Part shown: positions 15,363-20,277 of the stretch, piece by piece
How positions within the stretch are numbered: the first letter of the stretch is position 1
How the letters are laid out: each line of letters starts with the position of its first letter
Assembly (NCBI GenBank): GCA_029239575.1
Contig: JARBUP010000014.1
Location: 1-20,277 of the forward strand
Direction: 5' to 3'
From: Bacillota bacterium
GTDB taxonomy: Bacteria; Bacillota; Clostridia; Tissierellales; Sedimentibacteraceae
Length of the DNA stretch: 20,277 nt
Made by a program: the position numbers and the translations under genes
The notes under the pieces: model-generated
What the model was told of the DNA's origin: nothing
What the model saw: the letters and a program-made list of their open reading frames with translations, nothing else
Databases searched by the model: none

Positions 15363-15439
15363 GATTTTTACCAGAAAGTCGTTTTTTTTGCAAGTGAGCT
15401 TGCAGAAATTTGCGACAAAAGTCGCAAACTGGTAAAATC
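15363..15439 (-). promoter_or_regulatory. Candidate structured 5' leader RNA of the Asp23-fakA operon
   Basis: In the minus-strand transcript a closing stem pairs 15439-15429 (GATTTTACCAG) with 15374-15363 (CTGGTAAAAATC, one extra A). Inside are two hairpins: TTTGCGAC-TTTT-GTCGCAAA (15428-15409) and TGCAAG-CTCA-CTTGCA (15404-15389), followed by a run of eight A. The result is a plausible three-way junction starting almost exactly at the predicted transcription start. A second, outer inverted repeat pairs 15349-15358 with 15461-15470. I recognise no known riboswitch or ribosomal-protein leader. Confidence 0.5.
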
Positions 15440-15447
15440 GTAATCAT

Positions 15448-15476
15448 ATTATAACCTTATTATCAATATTTTACAA
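15448..15476 (-). promoter_or_regulatory. Sigma-A promoter of the Asp23-fakA-recG operon
   Basis: Minus strand: TTGTAA (15476-15471), 17-base spacer, perfect TATAAT (15453-15448). The start would be near 15441, giving a leader of about 140 bases before the ATG at 15300. The inverted repeat arm 15461-15470 lies inside the spacer. Confidence 0.65.
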
Positions 15477-15530
15477 ACAAAATCTACAATCATATACTAT
15501 TTTATAAAATTTAAGTTAATTTATATTAAT

Positions 15531-15560
15531 TTGAAAAGAATTTACACAAAATATTATACT
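15531..15560 (+). promoter_or_regulatory. Sigma-A promoter of rpmB
   Basis: TTGAAA (15531-15536), 18-base spacer, TATACT (15555-15560); each hexamer matches consensus at five of six bases. The start would be near 15567, leaving a leader of almost 150 bases before rpmB, longer than expected for a single short gene. Confidence 0.55.
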
Positions 15561-15561
15561 A

Positions 15562-15651
15562 ATTAAAATTTAATATTGCAATATCTAAATTTTAATGTTA
15601 AAATTAGTGAGTTGATTTGAAGTGCAATTGACTTTTTTTTAATTAAAGTCA
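15562..15651 (+). promoter_or_regulatory. Nested palindromes in the rpmB upstream region
   Basis: Arms 15562-15578 and 15579-15596 form an almost perfect palindrome (ATTAAAATTTA and ATATTG mirrored by CAATAT and TAAATTTTAAT) with a single extra C at 15585. Part of the right arm can instead pair downstream: AATTTTAA (15588-15595) with TTAAAATT (15598-15605). A third hairpin, TGACTTT (15629-15635) with AAAGTCA (15645-15651), follows. The first palindrome overlaps the predicted start site and could be a DNA operator; the others could fold in the RNA. AT-rich composition makes such matches easier to find by chance. Confidence 0.4.
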
Positions 15652-15713
15652 TGGCATACTTAAATAGGATGAAATATAAAAATATTTTGTTGAAATAAAT
15701 GGGAGGTGTAAAC

Positions 15714-15905
15714 ATGGCTAAATTTTGTGAAGTTTGTGGAAAAGGAACTGTATCTGGTAACAGTATAACACACTCAGACAGAAAAATAAAAAGAACTTGG
15801 AAGCCAAACGTAAGAAAAATTAGAGTATTACAAAATGGCGTTCCTTCAAGAAAATTCGTTTGTACAAGATGTATTAGATCTGGAAATGTACAACGTGCTA
15901 TCTAA
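15714..15905 (+). CDS. rpmB: Large ribosomal subunit protein bL28 (zinc-binding form)
   Basis: A 63-residue L28 starting MAKFCEVCGKGTVSGNSITH. The ATG at 15714 follows GGGAGG by seven bases; an in-frame ATG at 15699 lies upstream of this RBS and is not used. Cys5, Cys8, Cys50 and Cys53 form two CxxC pairs, so this is the zinc-ribbon (C+) form of L28 and not the cysteine-free paralogue. It binds 23S rRNA in the 50S subunit. It is transcribed alone and divergently from the Asp23-fakA operon, a standard arrangement in Bacillota, and is followed by a good terminator. Confidence 0.97.
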   Translation: MAKFCEVCGKGTVSGNSITHSDRKIKRTWKPNVRKIRVLQNGVPSRKFVCTRCIRSGNVQRAI

Positions 15906-15914
15906 GAACATAAT

Positions 15915-15947
15915 AAATAGTGGCTTATTGTAGCCATTATTTTTTTT
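15915..15947 (+). terminator. Rho-independent terminator of rpmB
   Basis: AAATAGTGGCT (15915-15925) pairs with AGCCATTATTT (15932-15942) using one G-T pair, with a six-base loop, and the T-tract runs to 15947. The reverse strand has a weaker T-tract, so it may also serve the convergent membrane-protein gene. Confidence 0.85.
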
Positions 15948-15969
15948 GCATTAAATTAAATACTTTATA

Positions 15970-16158
15970 TTATAAAAGTCTAAATAAAGTGCAACCAAGT
16001 ATAACAAGCAGAATTCCCAAAACAAAAAGCCATATTTTTATGGGAAGTATTTGAATTATAATTAAAGCACCTATAACAGCTATCATTAAACCTAATATTT
16101 CTGTAAATTTTATAGGCGTGCTACTTTTGCATTGTCTATTTTTTTTAAAAAAATTCAT
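15970..16158 (-). CDS. Small two-helix membrane protein
   Basis: A 62-residue protein with a basic, polar N-terminus (MNFFKKNRQCKSSTPIKF) and two adjacent hydrophobic stretches, about 21-40 (ILGLMIAVIGALIIIQILPI) and 43-61 (WLFVLGILLVILGCTLFRL), separated by a short turn containing Pro and Lys. This predicts a helical hairpin in the membrane. AGGAG eight bases before the ATG and a local -10 support it as a real gene. No family was recognised, and single-gene context gives no clue: it converges on rpmB and is isolated by terminators on both sides. Confidence 0.7.
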   Translation of the reverse strand: MNFFKKNRQCKSSTPIKFTEILGLMIAVIGALIIIQILPIKIWLFVLGILLVILGCTLFRLL

Positions 16159-16234
16159 GATACACTCTCCTTTGGGAACTTAAAATTAAGTATTTATTAA
16201 AATATATTAATGTATTGTTTATTTTATTCCCACT

Positions 16235-16263
16235 ATTATAAAAAGATACAATTAAAGAATAAA
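16235..16263 (-). promoter_or_regulatory. Possible promoter of the small membrane-protein gene
   Basis: Minus strand: perfect -10 TATAAT (16240-16235), 17-base spacer, weak -35 TTTATT (16263-16258). It begins within the T-tract of the transporter-operon terminator, so the membrane gene is probably an independent unit. Confidence 0.4.
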
Positions 16264-16284
16264 AAAAGACGCCTTAACGTCTTT
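16261..16284 (-). terminator. Rho-independent terminator of the ABC-transporter operon
   Basis: Minus strand: AAAGACG (16284-16278) pairs with CGTCTTT (16271-16265) over a six-base loop, followed by four more T. The strong stem and T-tract sit 56 bases after the small ORF at 16340-16462, which marks that ORF as lying inside the transcript. Confidence 0.85.
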
Positions 16285-16339
16285 AAATTCAGTACGACAT
16301 ATTTGTTTGTCACAGATAAAGACAATCAAAAACATCCCA

Positions 16340-16462
16340 TTATCTCATTTCTCGAAGACGGACATTAAAACATTCAATGCCTATTTGTTCTTTAATTAAT
16401 TTATATGACTTTACCATCATATCTATTAGGGGAGCCATGTTTCCAAAACGATTAAACTGCAT
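16340..16462 (-). CDS. Candidate 40-residue protein downstream of the peptide-binding lipoprotein
   Basis: A 40-codon frame starts with ATG at 16462 and stops with TAA at 16342-16340. It has an excellent RBS, AAGGAG nine bases before the ATG. The product begins MQFNRFGNMAPLIDMMVKSY and ends FNVRLREMR; it is mixed hydrophobic and basic, with one Cys (31), four Met inside and no signal peptide or clear membrane segment. It lies 79 bases after the oppA-like stop, past a hairpin, and before the operon terminator. I do not recognise it. It could be a small regulatory or accessory protein of the transporter, or the remnant of a longer gene. The RBS and the placement inside the transcript are the main evidence. 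Confidence 0.5.
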   Translation of the reverse strand: MQFNRFGNMAPLIDMMVKSYKLIKEQIGIECFNVRLREMR

Positions 16463-16488
16463 ATTTTTCTTCTCCTTAATAAATATTT

Positions 16489-16529
16489 AGCTACCTTAAC
16501 AATATAATCACACAATTGTAAAGGTAGCT
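16489..16529 (-). promoter_or_regulatory. Intercistronic hairpin after the substrate-binding protein gene
   Basis: AGCTACCTT (minus 16529-16521) pairs with AAGGTAGCT (16497-16489), extended by five more pairs (16519-16515 with 16503-16499) after one A-A mismatch. No T-tract follows on the minus strand, so it is not a standard terminator. Placed 12 bases after the lipoprotein stop, it may stabilise the upstream mRNA so that the receptor is made in excess of the other subunits. Confidence 0.6.
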
Positions 16530-16541
16530 TCACTTTAAATG

Positions 16542-18146
16542 TTAATTAACAAATGAAGTTTCATTAGTTAACATTATAATATCATTCAAGAATGATACAT
16601 TCTGCAATTTTTCATTTCCTAAACAATATCCCTGAATAGAATTTATAGGAATCCAAATAATATCTTCAACAAATATTTTTTGTAATTCTTTTGTATAATT
16701 TAGTCTTTCGTTATCATCTACAGTAATTCTGATTTTATTTAATAAATCTTGATATTTAGCTCCTTGTGCATCATTTACGGTATAAAAATGATAATGACTA
16801 CTATTGACTTTGGCAAACATAGGGTGAGAATCCCTCCATAAACCAGAAAGAGGATCCGCAGAATTAAATAAATTGTCTAACATGTATAGATCAAACCCTT
16901 CCCCTGTTGACATCATTTCCTTTTGTTGTGCAAGTTCCATCGTTTTTACTTCAAGATTAATTCCGATTTGGGATAAAGTATTCTGTAATAATTCAACAGC
17001 TTGTAGATGGTATGCTCTTGAGTCAGTAAGTAATACTAATGTTATACCACTGCCATATCCAGCTTCCTTCATTAATTCTTTGGCCTTTTCTAAATCATAA
17101 GTATATGGATAGCTTTTAGAAATGCTTTCATCATATCCCCAAACGCCAGCAGCAATATTAGAATATGTTGGAACTCCTACGCCTGGCGATATTATATTTA
17201 CCCATGAATCCCTATCTATACTTCTTGCAATTACTTCTCTTACCTTTTGATTTTTAATGTATTCTGAGTTCCAATTCAAGTTAACGTTATTGTTACGAAG
17301 AACTAGAGATTCTTTTGTGAATGCTTTTATTCCTTTCACTTCTCCATTTAATACTTTATTAACATCACTGCCAAGTGGATTAGTCATTATATCAGCGCCG
17401 CCTGTTTCAACTTCAACCATTGCCTGTGCAACTTCAGGGATTGTACGTATAGTTACTGTATTAAGTTTTGCTGTTCCTCCCCAATAATCATTAAACTTTT
17501 CCAAAGTAATGTGGTCACCAACAACCCATTCTTTAAATTTAAACGGACCTGTTCCAATAGGTTTATATTGGAAGTCATCTCCCATTTGATGGTATGCATC
17601 TGAAGGTAGTACAAAGAAGTTATTTACAATATTACTTAATATTGTAGTATCTACTTGTTTTAATGGAACTTTTACTGTATAATCATCAACTGCTTTTATG
17701 TTAGAAGCATCAACGGAGTCAAAAAATGTTGCTAAACCTCCTGTTGAATGTAGCATAACTTCCTGTAAGGAAAATACTACATCCTTAGCTTTCATTTCAA
17801 CGCCATTGTGGAATTTAACACCCTTTCGTAAGTGAAATGTAATTTCTGTATTTGATTGTTCATAGCTTTCAGCTAATTTGCCTACAATTTCACTTTTATC
17901 ATTCAAAGTTAACAGACTTTCATAAATGCCATCTGTGCATATAACTCTTCCAATACTTACTGTATTGAAAGGATGAAGATTGCCAGGTTCTCCTGCTGTA
18001 TTTGCAATAATTAAATCAGTTTTAGCAGTTGAACCAGTAACCTTTGCCGGTGTATTGCTGCTTTCAGAACTTCCACCTGAACATCCTACTGTTAGCATTG
18101 CTGTAACCAACAACATAGATAAAATAGCTTTCATCTTACTTTTCAT
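16542..18146 (-). CDS. ABC transporter substrate-binding lipoprotein (peptide/nickel family, SBP_bac_5)
   Basis: A 534-residue extracellular solute receptor. The signal peptide MKSKMKAILSMLLVTAMLTV ends in a lipobox with Cys22 (VGCSGG), predicting lipid anchoring to the outer face of the membrane, followed by a Ser/Gly-rich linker. The mature domain shows family-5 landmarks: ESLLTLNDKSEIVGKLAESY (76-95), FHLRKGVKFHNGVEMKAKDV (104-123) and GTGPFKFKEWVVGDHITLEK (198-217). GGAGG seven bases upstream sets the start. The family binds oligopeptides, dipeptides, nickel or other solutes, so the ligand cannot be named. It follows the second ATPase by 23 bases. Confidence 0.93.
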   Translation of the reverse strand: MKSKMKAILSMLLVTAMLTVGCSGGSSESSNTPAKVTGSTAKTDLIIANTAGEPGNLHPFNTVSIGRVICTDGIYESLLTLNDKSEIVGKLAESYEQSNTEITFHLRKGVKFHNGVEMKAKDVVFSLQEVMLHSTGGLATFFDSVDASNIKAVDDYTVKVPLKQVDTTILSNIVNNFFVLPSDAYHQMGDDFQYKPIGTGPFKFKEWVVGDHITLEKFNDYWGGTAKLNTVTIRTIPEVAQAMVEVETGGADIMTNPLGSDVNKVLNGEVKGIKAFTKESLVLRNNNVNLNWNSEYIKNQKVREVIARSIDRDSWVNIISPGVGVPTYSNIAAGVWGYDESISKSYPYTYDLEKAKELMKEAGYGSGITLVLLTDSRAYHLQAVELLQNTLSQIGINLEVKTMELAQQKEMMSTGEGFDLYMLDNLFNSADPLSGLWRDSHPMFAKVNSSHYHFYTVNDAQGAKYQDLLNKIRITVDDNERLNYTKELQKIFVEDIIWIPINSIQGYCLGNEKLQNVSFLNDIIMLTNETSFVN

Positions 18147-18169
18147 ATATTTTCCTCCATTTTATTTTT

Positions 18170-19123
18170 TTATTTATTAATTTCTTTTACAAAATTACAT
18201 GCAACAAAATGATTTGGTTCAATTTCTTGAAGTTTTGGCTCTTTGCAATGACATTCATCCACAGCATAATTACATCTTTTAGCAAACCTGCATCCAGGCT
18301 TTGGATTGATAGGCGAAGATAATTCACCTTTAAGTAATATTCTGTTTTTCTTATATTTAATATCTGCTATTGGAATTGCAGACAATAATGCCTTTGTATA
18401 AGGATGCATCGGTGCATTGAAAAGTTCTTTTGCAGGGCTCTGTTCCACAACTTGTCCTAAATACATTACACATATATTATGTGAAACATATTTAACTACA
18501 GATAAATCATGTGTAATAAATACATAAGTTAATTTCATATTCTTTTGTAAATCTAACAATAAATTAATAATTTGAGCTTGAATTGAAACATCCAAAGCAG
18601 ACACTGGTTCATCACATACAATAAACTTTGGATTTAAAACCAACGACCTGGCAATACCGATTCTTTGCCTTCTTCCCCCATCGAGTTCATGAGGATAGCT
18701 GTTTTCAAACCTCTTAGAAAGACCAACAACATCCATCATTTCTTTAACTTTATTATCTATTTCCTTACGGTTTAATTCCTTTCTGATAATAAGAGGTTCT
18801 GCAATAGTCTGACTTACAGTCATTCTTGGATTTAAAGAAGAAAATGGATCCTGAAATATAATCTGCATATCTCTTTGTAATTCTTTTAACCTTTTTTTGC
18901 CTACATTTGTTATGTCTTCTCCCTTATAAAAAATATTACCGTCAGTGTTATCTAACAAATGTAAAATAACCCTGCCTAAAGTAGATTTTCCACAACCTGA
19001 TTCACCAACAACTCCTAAAGTTTTCCCTTCATCAATAGTAAAGCTTACATTATCAACAGCATGAAGCATACCGGAAGAAGTATTAAAATATTTTTTTAGA
19101 TTTTTAACTTCTAATAATTTCAA
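18170..19123 (-). CDS. Oligopeptide/dipeptide ABC transporter ATPase, OppF/DppF type
   Basis: A 317-residue nucleotide-binding subunit. Walker A GESGCGKST (40-48), Q-loop Gln91, Walker B FIVCDE (167-172), D-loop SALD (175-178) and H-loop His205 are intact. The C-terminal oligo/HPY extension has MHPYTKALLSAIP (239-251) and a cysteine cluster at 278, 284, 291 and 309, which in related DppD/OppD-type proteins may hold an iron-sulphur cluster. The signature reads LDGGR (147-151) and not LSGGQ; I recall this variant in other clostridial OppF-like ATPases, so it is probably functional. The start is TTG at 19123, nine bases after GGAGG and one base after the upstream gene's stop. Confidence 0.92.
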   Translation of the reverse strand: MKLLEVKNLKKYFNTSSGMLHAVDNVSFTIDEGKTLGVVGESGCGKSTLGRVILHLLDNTDGNIFYKGEDITNVGKKRLKELQRDMQIIFQDPFSSLNPRMTVSQTIAEPLIIRKELNRKEIDNKVKEMMDVVGLSKRFENSYPHELDGGRRQRIGIARSLVLNPKFIVCDEPVSALDVSIQAQIINLLLDLQKNMKLTYVFITHDLSVVKYVSHNICVMYLGQVVEQSPAKELFNAPMHPYTKALLSAIPIADIKYKKNRILLKGELSSPINPKPGCRFAKRCNYAVDECHCKEPKLQEIEPNHFVACNFVKEINK

Positions 19124-19124
19124 A

Positions 19125-20141
19125 TTAATCTTCCTCCCTTCTTATTAGATCATGATGGATACACCTAACAAGATGTCCCTCTGACAAAGAAATCAACTCA
19201 ATTTTTTTATCACACTCTTGAGTTTTAAATGGACATCTAGGCCCAAACTTACATCCTGTTGGAAGATTTGCAGGATCTGGCATCATTCCATTAATTGGTT
19301 TTAATCTTCTGTTATCAATATCAATTTCATCTATATCACTCATACTTGGTAATGATCCAAATAGTCCTACAGTATATGGGTGCTTTGTTTCTTCAAAAAT
19401 ATGTTTTAAATCTCCAATTTCTATAATTTCACCAGCATAAATTACTGCAATCCTGTCACACATTTCAGCTACCACACCTAAATCATGGGTAATCATAATC
19501 ATAGAAGTTTTTAAATTTTTCTTTAATTGATTCATCATATCTAAAATTTGAGCTTGAATTGTGACATCAAGTGCTGTAGTAGGTTCATCAGCAATCAATA
19601 GTTCAGGGTTACAAGCAAGTGCAATTGCTATAACTACACGTTGTTTCATACCACCGGAAAATTGATGAGGGTAATCATGGTAACGCTCTCTAGTTATTCC
19701 TACAAGCTCTAAAGTTTTTATCGCTCTTTTCATAGCTTCAGATTGTGAAACATCTTCATGAATTGCAATTGTTTCAGCAATTTGTTCACCAACAGTATAA
19801 ACAGGGTTTAAAGCTGTCATAGGATCTTGAAAAATCATAGAAATTTGATTACCCCTGATTTTTCTCATTTGTGTTTCTGGAAGTTCTAACAGATTTTCAC
19901 CCTTATAAAAAATTTCTCCGCTGACAATCTTACCTGGAGGATCTGCAATAAGTCTTAAGATAGAAAGAGCAACTGTTGTTTTTCCAGCACCTGTCTCTCC
20001 CACAAGTCCCAATGTTTCTCCTTTTTCTACAGTAAAACTAATCTTATTAGTAGCATGTACTACCCCTTCTTCAGTGCTATATTCAACAACTAAATCTTTA
20101 ATATCTAATAAATTATTGTTATCTTTAATGTTTTTAGTCAA
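19125..20141 (-). CDS. Oligopeptide/dipeptide ABC transporter ATPase, OppD/DppD type
   Basis: A 338-residue nucleotide-binding subunit that pairs with the OppF-type ATPase encoded next. Walker A GETGAGKTT (48-56), Q-loop Gln105, canonical signature FSGGM (161-165), Walker B LLIADE (181-186) and H-loop His219 are present, followed by the HPYTVGLFGSLP segment and the C-terminal cysteines of the oligo/HPY domain (GCKFGPRCPF and later Cys). The start is TTG at 20141: GGAGG lies eight bases upstream, an in-frame TGA lies two codons upstream, and the conserved region LLDIKDLVVEYS begins at residue 11, leaving no in-frame ATG that fits. Two asymmetric ATPases, one with a degenerate signature, are typical of Opp/Dpp systems. 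Confidence 0.93.
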   Translation of the reverse strand: MTKNIKDNNNLLDIKDLVVEYSTEEGVVHATNKISFTVEKGETLGLVGETGAGKTTVALSILRLIADPPGKIVSGEIFYKGENLLELPETQMRKIRGNQISMIFQDPMTALNPVYTVGEQIAETIAIHEDVSQSEAMKRAIKTLELVGITRERYHDYPHQFSGGMKQRVVIAIALACNPELLIADEPTTALDVTIQAQILDMMNQLKKNLKTSMIMITHDLGVVAEMCDRIAVIYAGEIIEIGDLKHIFEETKHPYTVGLFGSLPSMSDIDEIDIDNRRLKPINGMMPDPANLPTGCKFGPRCPFKTQECDKKIELISLSEGHLVRCIHHDLIRREED

Positions 20142-20154
20142 ATGTCATACCTCC
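20134..20154 (-). promoter_or_regulatory. RBS of the OppD-type gene with an out-of-frame decoy ATG
   Basis: AAGGAGG is followed one base later by ATG (20148-20146), which opens only a four-codon frame (Met-Thr-Phe-Asp-stop) ending at 20134. The true TTG start (20141) lies inside that mini-frame in another register. The RBS overlaps the stop codon of the permease gene. The ATG is too close to the RBS for efficient use, but it could modulate initiation. Confidence 0.5.
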
Positions 20155-20277
20155 TTAATTTTTTAGACGAGGATCCAGTGCATCACGCAAGCCGTCACCA
20201 ATAAGATTAAACCCATATACAGTTAACATTATTGCAATTCCAGGAAAAACTGTAAGCCACCAATTGTATCGAATAAA
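20155..20277 (-). CDS. C-terminal end of an OppC/DppC-type permease (partial)
   Basis: Forty codons enter from the right edge and end at TAA 20157-20155. The translation shows WWLTVFPGIAIMLTVYGFNL followed by IGDGLRDALDPRLKN, the near-invariant C-terminus of OppC/DppC/NikC permeases: the last transmembrane helix and the GDGLRDALDPR tail that contacts the ATPases. The gap to the next gene is 13 bases, and this stop codon overlaps that gene's RBS. The rest of the gene, and presumably an OppB-type partner, lies outside the window. Confidence 0.93.
   Translation of the reverse strand, partial: FIRYNWWLTVFPGIAIMLTVYGFNLIGDGLRDALDPRLKN

Noticed and set aside
15301..15447. Upstream extension of the Asp23-family protein to an ATG at 15447
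   Set aside because: It would translate the hairpin-rich leader, lies at the predicted transcription start, and the ATG at 15300 has a proper RBS.

Overview
The window is AT-rich chromosomal DNA from a Gram-positive Bacillota. Gene order (tig-clpP-clpX-lon-ysxC; an Asp23-family/fakA/recG/rsmD/coaD run diverging from rpmB), strong GGAGG-type ribosome binding sites and codon usage point to Clostridia or a Tissierellia-like relative. I do not name a species. Almost every gene lies on the minus strand; only rpmB and one TIM-barrel gene are on the plus strand. No tRNA, rRNA, CRISPR array, transposase or phage gene was seen.

Layout. (1) 1-413: the start of a minus-strand gene running off the left edge, its promoter, a hairpin, a palindromic repeat and a terminator. 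(2) 414-1574: a small anti-sigma-type HATPase and the ribosome-assembly GTPase YsxC. (3) 1575-2106: a 530-base gap holding a second copy of the palindromic repeat, a 171-bp imperfect palindrome of MITE type and an imperfect direct repeat. (4) 2107-7850: the proteostasis cluster tig, clpP, clpX, lon, read leftward from a good sigma-A promoter upstream of tig. A terminator hairpin sits between clpX and lon. (5) 8009-9560: a GNAT acetyltransferase and a divergent orphan TIM-barrel protein, the latter followed by two strong hairpins. (6) 9721-15300: a six-gene operon (Asp23-family, FakA, RecG, RsmD, CoaD, coiled-coil protein) with gaps of 0-21 bases. (7) 15301-15713: the divergent control region between the Asp23-family gene and rpmB. 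(8) 15714-16158: rpmB (zinc-binding L28) and a two-helix membrane protein. (9) 16340-20277: a peptide/nickel-type ABC transporter operon (permease tail, two ATPases, lipoprotein receptor) ending in an unlisted-looking 40-codon ORF and a terminator.

Working together. Region 4 couples nascent-chain folding (trigger factor) with two ATP-dependent proteases (ClpXP, Lon). Region 6 joins fatty-acid phosphorylation (FakA), CoA synthesis (CoaD), fork repair (RecG) and 16S rRNA methylation (RsmD). Region 9 imports peptides or similar solutes.

Most of the window is ordinary housekeeping sequence. The parts deserving a second look are non-coding or very small: the predicted three-way-junction leader of the Asp23-fakA operon, the nested palindromes before rpmB, the palindromic repeats around ysxC, and the 40-aa ORF at the end of the transporter operon. 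I found no convincing new multi-gene system.
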